DNA of 64,000 bases. Source: an uncultured Eubacteriales bacterium. Lineage in GTDB: Bacteria; Bacillota; Clostridia; Christensenellales; Aristaeellaceae. The position numbers were made by a program, and so were the translations under genes. Below are positions 34,988-43,398 of the stretch, piece by piece. The notes under the pieces are model-generated. The model was not told the DNA's origin, did no database searches, and worked only from the letters and a program-made list of their open reading frames with translations. Where the stretch lies: assembly GCA_900315315.1 (NCBI GenBank), contig OMYT01000020.1:1-64000 (forward strand), given 5' to 3'. Each line of letters opens with the position of its first letter. Positions within the stretch are counted from its first letter, which is position 1.

Positions 34988-35584
34988 TTACTGTTTTCCC
35001 CGATATTCAGCATACCCCTTCATCAGCAGCGCCGCGACAGCCGCACCGGGATCCAGCAGTTCCCGCGATGCTTCGCCCCGGATCGCCATCCGGCCGTGCT
35101 TTGCCAGCATTCCTTTTGTTCCCTCAAAGGCGGACCAGGCGATCTCCGCCGTTTCCTCCGGTGTTTTCCCGGCCTTCAGTGCCTGCACCGCAGGCAGCAT
35201 TCCGTCCAAAAACGTCTTTTCACCCGGCTGTGCTTTTCCGCGGTTCTGTACGCCGTCATACCAGGCTTCGAAGAAATCCGCGTCCGCCGCTTCCTCCTGT
35301 CCTTTCAGCTGTTTTCCCGCGTTCATCAGGCCGCTGGCCATCAGCGTTCCCATCGTCGAGGGAACCGCTGTCGCCATGGCTTTCCCCGCCTGATAGGCAA
35401 GCTTCCCCACGTCTGTCACGTCGCTTGCGGAAACCGCCTCAGCCGCGGCGGCAAAGCCGTCGCTCATTGTCAGGCCCAGATCGCTGTCCCCCACCACGCT
35501 GTCCAGTTCAATCAGCCATTCCTTCTTTTCGTTCATCAGCGCAGCCCAGGCGGCAAGTAAGCCTTTCAGTTCTGCTGCGTTCAT
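34988..35584 (-). CDS. dhaL: DhaL-type dihydroxyacetone kinase subunit
   Basis: A 198-residue DhaL-like nucleotide-binding subunit. The Mg-ADP site is seen as VVGDSDLGLTM, where most DhaL proteins read GDGDHG; the Asp residues are kept but the His is Leu. The later segment STMGTLMASGLMNAGK corresponds to the SxGGxSGxL nucleotide loop. It partners DhaK encoded upstream. No DhaM (PTS donor) is in the window, so the pair may use ATP directly and may act on another ketose such as erythrulose. The start at 35584 has GGAG 8 nt upstream; the ATG 6 bases earlier is too close to it. Confidence 0.88.
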   Translation of the reverse strand: MNAAELKGLLAAWAALMNEKKEWLIELDSVVGDSDLGLTMSDGFAAAAEAVSASDVTDVGKLAYQAGKAMATAVPSTMGTLMASGLMNAGKQLKGQEEAADADFFEAWYDGVQNRGKAQPGEKTFLDGMLPAVQALKAGKTPEETAEIAWSAFEGTKGMLAKHGRMAIRGEASRELLDPGAAVAALLMKGYAEYRGKQ

Positions 35585-35653
35585 CGTCATTTCTCCGTTC
35601 CTTCCATATATGATCCCCGGCATGGTGACCGGTGGGATAAGTCCGCTTCCTGC

Positions 35654-36670
35654 TTACAGCTGAAACTGTTTAAAGAAAGGCGTATCGACCGGAGCCGCCA
35701 GCCAGCCCTTCAGTTCGTCATCCAGCCGCAGCAGCGAAATCGATGCGCCGGCCATTTCCATGGAAGTGGCAAACTCTCCGACATAGGTATGCCAGATGCT
35801 GATTCCCTTCCCGTCAAGGATCTGTTTGACCCGCCGGAACATCACATACTGTTCCTCCAGCGGTGTGGCGCCGAGGCCGTTGATCAGCACGGCCACTTCA
35901 TCCCCGGCCTTGTAAGGAATATCGCTGAGGATCGGCTCAAGCATCTCATCCGTCATCTCGTCTGCGGTTTTGAGCTTGCCCCGCCGGATACCCGGTTCGC
36001 CGTGGATCCCCATGCCGATCTCCATTTCGTCTTCGCCGATCTCGAAGCTGGGATGTCCGACCCGCGGCACCGTGCAGGAGCTCAGCGCCACGCCCATGGT
36101 CCGGACATTGGCGCACGCTTTTTCCGCGGCTGCCTTCACCTGATCCAGATCCCTGCCTTCCGCCGCAGCCGCGCCGGCGCATTTGTAGACAAAGAAAATC
36201 CCTGCCACGCCGCGGCGCTTGTTCGGTTCCCCTTCCGCGGAGGGGGCGGCCGAAGCGACATCCTCGCCGGCCACAACGCTCTCGACCCGGATGTCTTCTT
36301 CCATATCCGCCATTTCCGCGGCCATGTCAAAGTTGAAGATATCTCCGTTGTAGTTGCCATAAATATACAGCACGCCGGCGCCCTGGTCAATCTCCTTCGT
36401 CACCGCCAGCATCTGCTCGGCGCTCGGAGACTGGAATACGTCGCCGATGGAGCAGCCGTCCAGCATGCCCTTGCCGACATAGCCCAGAAACAGCGGAAGA
36501 TGACCGGAACCTCCGCCGGTTGCGATGCCCACTTTGCCTGCCTGCTTATGCTTCGTCACAAGGCAGTGAAGATCGCCGTTCACGCACATCAGGTCGTCCG
36601 GATGGGCCGCGTAGATTCCTTCCAGCATCTCCGGAATAAAGCGTTCAGGCGTGTTGATGATTTTCTTCAT
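35654..36670 (-). CDS. dhaK: DhaK-type dihydroxyacetone kinase subunit
   Basis: A 338-residue DhaK. The substrate-binding elements are visible: GGGSGHLP (the usual motif is GSGHEP; the His is kept, Glu is Leu), NYNGDIFNF with the catalytic Asp, and GIHGEPG with the histidine that forms the covalent hemiaminal with dihydroxyacetone. It binds the ketose and DhaL carries the nucleotide. The Glu-to-Leu change beside the active-site His could alter substrate choice. The start at 36670 follows GGAGGAG. In the pathway it may phosphorylate a ketotriose or ketotetrose, or salvage dihydroxyacetone. Confidence 0.9.
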   Translation of the reverse strand: MKKIINTPERFIPEMLEGIYAAHPDDLMCVNGDLHCLVTKHKQAGKVGIATGGGSGHLPLFLGYVGKGMLDGCSIGDVFQSPSAEQMLAVTKEIDQGAGVLYIYGNYNGDIFNFDMAAEMADMEEDIRVESVVAGEDVASAAPSAEGEPNKRRGVAGIFFVYKCAGAAAAEGRDLDQVKAAAEKACANVRTMGVALSSCTVPRVGHPSFEIGEDEMEIGMGIHGEPGIRRGKLKTADEMTDEMLEPILSDIPYKAGDEVAVLINGLGATPLEEQYVMFRRVKQILDGKGISIWHTYVGEFATSMEMAGASISLLRLDDELKGWLAAPVDTPFFKQFQL

Positions 36671-36700
36671 GGTTTCTCCTCCGATCACAGACAGCCTTTT

Positions 36701-37123
36701 TTACAGACAACCTTTTTTGATAATGAAACACGCATAAAGAGCATTCTCGCCTGTTGCCACCGTGGCATACGCTTTCTTTGCACGGTCATAGAAATCAAAG
36801 CGCCCGATTTTTTCAAATTTGACGCCGGGCTGATGCTTCTGGCAGATTTCATCCAGTACAGCCCAGATCGGCGGGTCTCCGTCCAGACCGCCCTGCGGAT
36901 CCATCACAGTCACCGGAGCGGGTACATACTGATCCAGCGGGAACAGCTGCAGAATCGCATCCAGCAGTTCCGCACCGCCATGTCCGTCACAGCGAACGCA
37001 CCGCTGTCCCATGGACTGTGCCGGAAAATTGAGATCGCCGATCACCAGTTCATCCCCGTGGCCCATTTCCGCCAGGATTTTCAGCAGTTCCGGCGTCAGG
37101 AGGGGAGAAATACCCTTCAACAT
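36701..37123 (-). CDS. FucU/RbsD-family sugar mutarotase
   Basis: A 140-residue RbsD/FucU mutarotase. It has the N-terminal LLTPELLKILAEMGHGDELVIGD pattern with the active-site His, and the C-terminal ATGENALYACFIIKKG block that forms the decamer active site. It interconverts sugar anomers so that the kinase or isomerase gets its preferred form. A second homologue is at 50.8 kb; both share the GHGDEL and CYACIATGE-type ends. Its presence fits an operon in which a reducing sugar enters unmodified, then is phosphorylated at the anomeric carbon by the MtnK-type kinase. Confidence 0.9.
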   Translation of the reverse strand: MLKGISPLLTPELLKILAEMGHGDELVIGDLNFPAQSMGQRCVRCDGHGGAELLDAILQLFPLDQYVPAPVTVMDPQGGLDGDPPIWAVLDEICQKHQPGVKFEKIGRFDFYDRAKKAYATVATGENALYACFIIKKGCL

Positions 37124-37165
37124 GGATGATGCCTCCTCAGTTCGTAATAGTCGCCTGCGTCCGGT

Positions 37166-37441
37166 TTATGCCTGAGGCAGAATAGCCTCTACTTCCTCAT
37201 GGGGCCTTGGAATCACATGCACGCTGACCAGTTCACCCACGCGCTTGGCCGCTGCACCGCCCGCTTCCACGGCAGCTTTCACGGCGCCCACATCGCCCCG
37301 AACCATCACGGTTACCAGTCCGCCGCCCACGCGTTCCTTGCCGATCAGGTGTACATTGGCCGCTTTCACCATCGCGTCCGCCGCCTCAATCGAGCCGACA
37401 AGTCCTTTTGTTTCCACCATTCCCAATGCCAGCAGTTCCAT
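37166..37441 (-). CDS. BMC-H shell hexamer protein, copy B
   Basis: A 91-residue single-domain BMC-H protein (PduA/CcmK type). Family marks are [25 protein letters not shown], and [24 protein letters not shown], where the GGG lies near the pore. Hexamers of this fold tile the flat faces of the shell. It is nearly identical to the upstream copy over about 85 residues but lacks that copy's Lys-rich tail. The start follows AGGAGA. High identity between the two suggests recent duplication. Confidence 0.95.
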   Translation of the reverse strand: MELLALGMVETKGLVGSIEAADAMVKAANVHLIGKERVGGGLVTVMVRGDVGAVKAAVEAGGAAAKRVGELVSVHVIPRPHEEVEAILPQA

Positions 37442-37472
37442 GATTCTGATCTCCTCTCATTTCTGATTCTTC

Positions 37473-37769
37473 TTATTTTCCTTTTGTTCCTGTCGCGATC
37501 TTCGGAAGAATATCTTCCACTTCCTCATGGGGCCGCGGAATCACATGCACGCTGATCAGTTCACCCACGCGCTTGGCCGCTGCGCCGCCCGCTTCCACGG
37601 CAGACTTCACGGCGCCGACATCGCCCCGGACCATCACGGTCACCAGTCCGCCGCCCACATGCTCCTTGCCCACAAGATGGACGTTGGCAGCCTTCACCAT
37701 CGCGTCCGCCGCCTCAATGGACCCGACCAGTCCTCTGGTCTCGATCATTCCCAATGCTTCCTGTGCCAT
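37473..37769 (-). CDS. BMC-H shell hexamer protein, copy A
   Basis: A 98-residue single-domain BMC-H shell protein. It differs from copy B by a handful of residues (for example LVGKEH for LIGKER), plus a C-terminal tail KIATGTKGK. Together they appear to be the only facet proteins in the locus: no tandem BMC-T gene is present. The start follows AAAGGAG. Both follow directly after the aldehyde dehydrogenase gene in the operon. Confidence 0.95.
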   Translation of the reverse strand: MAQEALGMIETRGLVGSIEAADAMVKAANVHLVGKEHVGGGLVTVMVRGDVGAVKSAVEAGGAAAKRVGELISVHVIPRPHEEVEDILPKIATGTKGK

Positions 37770-37828
37770 TTTTCTGTTCTCCTTTCAGTTCCCTGTTTCG
37801 TTTTAGTTTTAAATGTATGTTTGCCGCA

Positions 37829-39286
37829 TCAGCAGATGCGGAAATCACCGTAGAGTACGCAGCGTCTCAGTCTGGTAAAAGATCGGGCGCTGGTCACACC
37901 TTCGCCAGTGGGCGTGGCGATCGTCATGGTGGTATACCCTTCTCCGTCAAATCCCAGACCGGAAAAACTCGGCGCGTTTTTGACAAAGATCGTCGTATTC
38001 ATTTTCCGCGCCGCGTCGGACATATGATGGACGTTCGTGGAATAGATCATGGCTGAATGCCTGCAGTTCTGCTCTGCCCGGTACGCCTCGGCAATCGCTT
38101 CCTCCACATTTCGGACGCGGACAATAGCCAATACCGGCATCAGCATCTCTGTCATCACAAAAGGATGGTTCCGGTCCACTTCCGCAATCGCCAGCCGCGG
38201 GTCGCCGCTGAAAGCGACTCCCGCATCCCGCAGGATCACGCCCGCGTTCCGCCCGACATACTTCCGGTTGATCACATGCTTCCCGTCCTTCGGAATCAGC
38301 GTGGTCCGGAGTACCCGGTCAATGTCTTCCCCGTAAATCCGGACACAGTTGCTGCGTTCCATCTCTTTCATCAGCTGGTCCGCTACGCTGTCCACCACGA
38401 AAACTTCTTTTTCGGCAATGCACAGCACGTTGTTGTCAAAGCTCGCGCCGGCTACGATTTTCCGCGCCGCGTCTGGAATATCGGCGGTCTCGTCCACGAT
38501 GACCGGAGGATTGCCAGGCCCGGCGGCGATACACTTTTTCCCGGTCTTCATGGCAACCTTTACCACCGCTTCTCCGCCGGTCACGGAAAGCAGCGGAATA
38601 TCCGGATGAGTCATGATTGCCTGGCCGGATTCCAGCGTAGGCTCCCGTACAGTTGTAATCAGTGTTCCGGGACCGCCGGCGGAAACAATTGCCTCCACAA
38701 TTACCCGCATGGCTTCCTGGGAGGCGCGTTTCGCGGCGGGATGCGGATTGAATACCACCGCGTTCCCGGCAGCAATCATGCTGATGGAATTGTTGATGAT
38801 CGTTGAAGTCGGATTGGTGGATGGCGTAATGGAACCGATCACCCCGAAAGGCGCCTGTTCGATCATCATCATACCCTTGCTGCCGGTTTCACAGCGCGTG
38901 GTCAGATCCTCCAGTCCGGGAGTTTTGCGGGATACGAGCAGGTTCTTCTGGATCTTGTCCTCCACCCTGCCGTAGCCGGTTTCCTCATGGGCAATCCTGG
39001 CCAGTGGTTCTGCGTTTTCAATGCCCGCCCTCCGCATCGCTTCGATCAGGTCCGCCCGCTGGTCAAGGGTCATCTCCATCAACTGTGCCTGGGCCGCCTT
39101 GGCGTTGGCGACCGCTTCCTCCGCCGTATCGCAAAGCCAGCGTCCGGTGCCGCCTCCGGAGGCGGACGCATAGCTTCCCGTTGCCGGCACAGAAGGGCCG
39201 CCAAGATGAGAAACGTCCACTTTTCCCTCAAGACTGCGGACAATCTGATCCGTCAGCCGCTCCAGCTCTTCCTTCGTCAGTGCCAT
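37829..39286 (-). CDS. CoA-acylating aldehyde dehydrogenase, microcompartment type (PduP/EutE)
   Basis: A 485-residue NAD+-dependent, CoA-acylating aldehyde dehydrogenase. The N-terminal ALTKEELERLTDQIVRSL forms an amphipathic helix typical of an encapsulation peptide, followed by a linker. The catalytic Cys lies in FDNNVLCIAEK and the cofactor motif in SVTGGEAVV. It oxidises a short aldehyde to acyl-CoA inside the shell (acetaldehyde to acetyl-CoA, or lactaldehyde to lactoyl-CoA). The start at 39286 follows AGGAT-AGGAAAG and makes the helix the true N-terminus. It sits between PduL and the shell genes. Confidence 0.94.
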   Translation of the reverse strand: MALTKEELERLTDQIVRSLEGKVDVSHLGGPSVPATGSYASASGGGTGRWLCDTAEEAVANAKAAQAQLMEMTLDQRADLIEAMRRAGIENAEPLARIAHEETGYGRVEDKIQKNLLVSRKTPGLEDLTTRCETGSKGMMMIEQAPFGVIGSITPSTNPTSTIINNSISMIAAGNAVVFNPHPAAKRASQEAMRVIVEAIVSAGGPGTLITTVREPTLESGQAIMTHPDIPLLSVTGGEAVVKVAMKTGKKCIAAGPGNPPVIVDETADIPDAARKIVAGASFDNNVLCIAEKEVFVVDSVADQLMKEMERSNCVRIYGEDIDRVLRTTLIPKDGKHVINRKYVGRNAGVILRDAGVAFSGDPRLAIAEVDRNHPFVMTEMLMPVLAIVRVRNVEEAIAEAYRAEQNCRHSAMIYSTNVHHMSDAARKMNTTIFVKNAPSFSGLGFDGEGYTTMTIATPTGEGVTSARSFTRLRRCVLYGDFRIC

Positions 39287-39348
39287 CTTTCCTATCCTCT
39301 TTCTGTTTGATCTCTGTCCGGCTCCCGGTCCCTCAGCTCCGGACGTTC

Positions 39349-40245
39349 TCACTCAATGGCTTTCACCAGATCGACGTGTTTCTCCGACGCGGCGTCCTTT
39401 GCCAGGGGCGTCAGGATCGCATCCTTTCCGTAGCGGATGACCCGGTAACCGTTCCGCGCCGCCGAAAGCACCGTTTCTTCCGTGATCAACTTCGCCTTCT
39501 CTCCGGTCACATCCAGCAGGGTATTTCGCTCCGGCGGCTTCGGAGCAGGAGACGCCTGCAAAGCCGGATACGGGCGGGAAAAGGGAACCGCCGCCTGCTC
39601 CGGTGCCTTTCCGGGAGTCAGGATCCGGCAAAGCGTACCGTCGGTCAGGCCGCAGGCGTTCGCCTCATCCCTGTCGATATGCGCTTCCAGCACATGTCCA
39701 CGGCCGCACCGCACGATCACGTTGTTCAGCGTCAGCGCCCGCTCCCCTTCGACCTGCAGCGAAACCGTATCCCCGTCCTTCAGCCCGAACGCAATTCCTT
39801 CTTCCGGGGAAAGATGCAGATGCCTTGCGGCGACGATCACGCCCCGCGGGATTTCTATGCGCCTGTCACCGTTCCGAAGGGTACACCCCGGCGAATTTTC
39901 CAGCATGCCGGACATGCGCACCGGCGCTTTCAAACCCATCCCGGCGCAATCCGTCATGCTCAGTTCCACCTGTGTCTCCCTGCGGACCGGCCCGACAACC
40001 CGGAGCGTCACGGCGCCTTTCGGCGTTTCCAGCACAACCTTCTCATGGCAGGCATACTGTCCCGGCTGCACCAGATCCCGCAGCTTTGTCAGCCGGTATC
40101 CCGGACCGAAAAGCCGTTCGGTATCCGCCTGGCTCAGATGGCAGTGGCGGTTGGAGGCCATCACAGGCGCGTAGGCGCGGCCGAGACGTGCCATCTCGGC
40201 CAGCACCATCCGCTGAATCACTCCGCGCAGTTCCTGTTCGTTCAT
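39349..40245 (-). CDS. pduL: PduL-type phosphate acyltransferase with extra C-terminal domain
   Basis: A 298-residue PduL. The first about 20 residues (ELRGVIQRMVLAEMARLG) look like an encapsulation helix. Two zinc-binding motifs SNRHCHL and ARHLHLSPEEG, and the HIDRDEANAC segment, mark the two PduL half-barrels. It converts acyl-CoA plus phosphate to acyl-phosphate and CoA. Unlike a classical PduL of about 210 residues, it has about 80 more: a Pro-rich linker then a segment KLITEETVLSAARNGYRV...ILTPLAKDAA that resembles the N-terminus of EutQ. The ATG at 40245 follows GAGGTT. Confidence 0.92.
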   Translation of the reverse strand: MNEQELRGVIQRMVLAEMARLGRAYAPVMASNRHCHLSQADTERLFGPGYRLTKLRDLVQPGQYACHEKVVLETPKGAVTLRVVGPVRRETQVELSMTDCAGMGLKAPVRMSGMLENSPGCTLRNGDRRIEIPRGVIVAARHLHLSPEEGIAFGLKDGDTVSLQVEGERALTLNNVIVRCGRGHVLEAHIDRDEANACGLTDGTLCRILTPGKAPEQAAVPFSRPYPALQASPAPKPPERNTLLDVTGEKAKLITEETVLSAARNGYRVIRYGKDAILTPLAKDAASEKHVDLVKAIE

Positions 40246-40259
40246 AAACAACCTCTGAA

Positions 40260-41363
40260 TTAAGAATGCCTCTTCCCTTCCGCCTGTGCCTCCGCCTTTT
40301 TCCGGAAGATCTCCTTCAGGCTTTCCGTATAGGGTGGCCGTGCGATGCCGTACTCGGTGACAATCCCCGCGATCAGCTCATGATCCGCGAAATCGAAGGC
40401 CGGATTGTAGGCTTTGACGCCCTGGGGCGCCATGCGCTGTTTGTACCACATCTCGGTCACTTCTTCCTGCGGCCGCTGTTCGATTACGATATCCTCACCC
40501 TTCTCGATGCTCATATCGATGGTGGAGGTGGGGCCGAGTACATAGAAAGGAATGCCGTAATACTTCGCGAGAATCGCCACGCCGGAGGTGCCGATCTTGT
40601 TGCACGCGTCGCCGTTGGCTGCCACTCGGTCACAGCCGACAAACACCGCGTTGACCCACCCGTTCTTCATCACCTGGGACGCCATGTTGTCGCAGATGAC
40701 CGTTGTGTCCACCCCGTCGGCATACAGCTCGAAGGAGGACAGCCGCGCGCCCTGCAGCAGCGGCCGGGTTTCATCGCAGAACACCCTGAAATTCATGCCC
40801 TTTTCCCGTCCCAGATGGATCGGCGCCAGGGCCGTGCCGTACTTCGAGGTAGCCAGCTGGCCGGCGTTGCAGTGGGTCAGGATGCCGTCCCCGTCCTTGA
40901 TCAGCGTCAGGCCGTACTCGCCGATCATCCGGCACATCCAGACATCCTCCGCCTTGATCTCGATGCTCTCCTGCCGCAGCAGCTCCACGATTTCCGGAAT
41001 CGGTTTTTCCTTGTTGTCGATCACCACCTGCTCCATCCGGTTCAGCGCCCAGGAAAGGTTCACCGCCGTCGGACGGGAGGAGTTCAGGTATTCCTTCGCC
41101 TGATGGAAGGCTTCACAGAATTCCTCATACGTATCCGCTTTGATTTCCTTCGCCGCCAGGTAGACACCGAAGGCCGCCGCAACACCGATGGCCGGGGCCC
41201 CGCGAACCTGGAGCAGATAGATTGCCTGCCAGATATCCTTCTGGTCGGTCAAATGCAGGATCTTTACCTCGCCCGGCAGCTTGGTCTGGTCCAGGATCAC
41301 CAGCGCGCCTTCCGCCTCGTCCAGCGCCACCGTTTCATAGGTCATAATGCTCTTGTCGCTCAT
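40260..41363 (-). CDS. MtnA-type aldose-1-phosphate isomerase (methylthioribose-1-phosphate isomerase family)
   Basis: A 367-residue enzyme of the MtnA/eIF2B-like family. All hallmark motifs are here: VRGAPAIG, THCNAGQLATSKYG (catalytic Cys), DETRPLLQGARL, CDNMA, VGCDRVAANGD (catalytic Asp) and NKIGTSG. It opens an aldose-1-phosphate such as 5-methylthioribose-1-phosphate, 5-deoxyribose-1-phosphate or ribose-1-phosphate to the ketose-1-phosphate. The start at 41363 follows AGGAGA; a longer frame overlaps the kinase gene upstream. No downstream methionine-salvage gene (MtnB, C, D, W, X) is present, so the product most likely goes to the operon's aldolase. Confidence 0.93.
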   Translation of the reverse strand: MSDKSIMTYETVALDEAEGALVILDQTKLPGEVKILHLTDQKDIWQAIYLLQVRGAPAIGVAAAFGVYLAAKEIKADTYEEFCEAFHQAKEYLNSSRPTAVNLSWALNRMEQVVIDNKEKPIPEIVELLRQESIEIKAEDVWMCRMIGEYGLTLIKDGDGILTHCNAGQLATSKYGTALAPIHLGREKGMNFRVFCDETRPLLQGARLSSFELYADGVDTTVICDNMASQVMKNGWVNAVFVGCDRVAANGDACNKIGTSGVAILAKYYGIPFYVLGPTSTIDMSIEKGEDIVIEQRPQEEVTEMWYKQRMAPQGVKAYNPAFDFADHELIAGIVTEYGIARPPYTESLKEIFRKKAEAQAEGKRHS

Positions 41364-41382
41364 TGTCTCTTCTCCTTTTCTG

Positions 41383-42594
41383 TCAGGCTTTTTCATCTGC
41401 GCGCAGAACCGCCGCAACGAAATCCTCGCCTGTCCGGAAGCTTTCCGCGTTCATGATATAGTCCTTGCCGCTGAGAATGTTCAGCCGTTCCGCGTGTGCC
41501 CTGGCTTCCGGATCGGCAATGGTGGTTACGTCCTTGACATTCGCCATGCCCACGGTTCTCCGGATTAGCTCCGTGCCACAGTAGGAAGCGGTATCCCGGA
41601 TCACCGTGTCCAGGTACCACTCCGCGAAGCCCGGCACCTTGGCCATCGGTTCACGCGCGTTCTCCCGGAAGCAAACCATGAATTTCTCCCGGAACAGATC
41701 GATCACTTCCCGGATCGTCTTCAGGCACCAGTCGCAGAATTCCTGCGCGCCGGCAGCCCTGCCGTTATCCCAGGCGAAAATCAGGTTGGCGATTACGTTG
41801 CCCGTGTCATAGCCGATGGGACCGAAGAAGGCGAACTCGGGATCGAAGACGCGGGTGGAATCCTGTTTCACGAAAATGGATCCCGTATGCAGATCGCCAT
41901 GAAGCAGCGCCTGCGCGTTATTCATAAAGTCGAATTTCAGCTTGGCCACCGCAAGGTTCAGCGCTTCGTCTTCATAAAGCTCCTTTTTCACAAAATCCGC
42001 GATCGGCGGATAGACGTTGTTGCGGTGGTTCAGGTCGTTATAGGGTTCCATCAGCACCAGGTCCTCGGTGATCTCGCACAATTCCGGATTGATAAAGCTC
42101 TTCACCAGCGCTTTCTTTTCCTTGTGTTCCATCACCACATCCGTCGTCATCAGGAGGGTGTTAACCATGAAAGTGGAAATGTCCTCCGCGAACCGCGGAA
42201 AGGTTTCATGCCTCATCAGGGCATAGCGCATCAGCGCGTGATCCGACAGGTCTTCCATCGTGCAGGCGCACATGACCGTATCGTAGCCGTAAATCTTCGG
42301 CACGAGCCCGGGAGCATACTTATCCTCCAGAATCAGGATCTCGCTCTCGATCCGGTTCCGGTCGGTGGACACATGCATCTCCGCCGAGATCCGCAGGGCT
42401 TCGCCCGCCTGCTTGACGATGATGCTCTTGCCGCTGACGGGATCCACCACCCGGAACACATAATTCAGGTTTCCGTCACCGATTTCCCTGACCTCAAGCT
42501 TCGCGTCCGGCGCAAAGTAATCCGGGAATTTCGTTCTCACATACTCAGGAACCTCGTTCTCCTTCATCAGAAAATAGGTATCATACTTGGACAT
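41383..42594 (-). CDS. MtnK-type 5-(methylthio)ribose / 5-deoxyribose kinase
   Basis: A 403-residue kinase of the MtnK family (protein-kinase-like fold). Motifs are EIGDGNLNYVFRV (glycine loop), the VKQAG Lys, LLHGDLHTGSI (catalytic Asp loop) and DPEFAFFGPIGYDTG (metal-binding DxE). It transfers phosphate to C1 of the sugar and so makes the substrate of the MtnA-type isomerase encoded 19 bp downstream. The family uses 5-methylthioribose, and some members accept 5-deoxyribose. With no methionine-salvage gene nearby and a microcompartment around it, 5-deoxyribose or a similar aldose is the better inference. Confidence 0.92.
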   Translation of the reverse strand: MSKYDTYFLMKENEVPEYVRTKFPDYFAPDAKLEVREIGDGNLNYVFRVVDPVSGKSIIVKQAGEALRISAEMHVSTDRNRIESEILILEDKYAPGLVPKIYGYDTVMCACTMEDLSDHALMRYALMRHETFPRFAEDISTFMVNTLLMTTDVVMEHKEKKALVKSFINPELCEITEDLVLMEPYNDLNHRNNVYPPIADFVKKELYEDEALNLAVAKLKFDFMNNAQALLHGDLHTGSIFVKQDSTRVFDPEFAFFGPIGYDTGNVIANLIFAWDNGRAAGAQEFCDWCLKTIREVIDLFREKFMVCFRENAREPMAKVPGFAEWYLDTVIRDTASYCGTELIRRTVGMANVKDVTTIADPEARAHAERLNILSGKDYIMNAESFRTGEDFVAAVLRADEKA

Positions 42595-42681
42595 CTTCCA
42601 TACTCCCTTCCTGCATTTCTTTTAACTTGCCAATTCATCCTGTATTATCAGGCCTGCCTTCCGGCAAACCGGAAAACCTCT

Positions 42682-43398
42682 TTATTTGAATTCCAGATTT
42701 CGCAGATCCCCGGGATCAATTTCCCTTAGCGCGCGCATTTCCTCCGCCGTGGGTTCCGGTGTTGTCTCCGCGGAGAAATACCGGATCGGGAACCCGGTGT
42801 TTGCCGCCACCTCATCCAGCGTATGCCCGGGATGGATACTTTTCAGAATCAGTTCCCCTTCATGCATCGTGAAACAGCACAACGGCGTGACGATATCGCT
42901 CACATGGCCCTGGGCCGTCACAAAGTCAAGCTTCTCCGTGAAGGTCCGTTTGTCGTGTTTCGTCCGCCAGAGGATTGCCCGCTTCGCCGTCGGAATCAGC
43001 ACGGCGCTTCCGGCCCCGCCCGGCAGGCGGACCTTCGGCCGGCGATAATCCCCGATCACTGATGCATTCACCCGTCCGTACTGGTCAAACTGGACCCCGC
43101 TGAGGAAGGCAACGTCCAGGCCGCCCCGCATGCTCAGGTCAAAAACCTCCTGCAGGGGCAGCGCTGCGCAGGCGGTTTCCCACAGTTCCCCGCCCGCGCT
43201 GGTATAGGCTTTCAGCTCCGGTTCCCTGGGATCCACGCCGCCCGGGATGTTCAGATGCACGGCATTGGGAGCATGCTGCTTTTTCGCCAGCAGCACCGCA
43301 ATCATCGGGATGTGGGAGGAAACGCCGTGAAATACCGTTTCCCCGTCCCGGATCAGGCGGGCCAGCGAAACCGTCATGATATCGCAGGGCCGGATCAT
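42682..43398 (-). CDS. CoA-transferase-family protein, subunit B-like, lacking the usual catalytic Glu
   Basis: A 238-residue family-I CoA-transferase beta-like subunit (glutaconate CoA-transferase GctB type). Where GctB has a V-E-S-G motif holding the catalytic Glu, this protein reads NIPGGV. Otherwise the fold pattern is kept: FDLSMRGGLDVAFLSGVQFDQYGRVN, PGGAGSAV, and HPGHTLDEVAANTGF. It overlaps subunit A by 4 nt (ATGA). Loss of the Glu argues against normal CoA transfer; some members of this superfamily (IpdAB) are hydrolases without it. A role in the pathway is unknown. Confidence 0.8.
   Translation of the reverse strand: MIRPCDIMTVSLARLIRDGETVFHGVSSHIPMIAVLLAKKQHAPNAVHLNIPGGVDPREPELKAYTSAGGELWETACAALPLQEVFDLSMRGGLDVAFLSGVQFDQYGRVNASVIGDYRRPKVRLPGGAGSAVLIPTAKRAILWRTKHDKRTFTEKLDFVTAQGHVSDIVTPLCCFTMHEGELILKSIHPGHTLDEVAANTGFPIRYFSAETTPEPTAEEMRALREIDPGDLRNLEFK

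Noticed and set aside
40260-41363. Ribose-1,5-bisphosphate isomerase of the AMP pathway
   Set aside because: The motif set (THCNAG, DETRPLLQGARL, GCDRVAANGD) fits MtnA, and neither RuBisCO nor an AMP phosphorylase is nearby.
40260-42594. Reading MtnA and MtnK as ordinary methionine salvage
   Set aside because: No mtnB, mtnC, mtnD, mtnW or mtnX gene is present and both genes are embedded in a microcompartment operon with an aldolase and aldehyde dehydrogenase.
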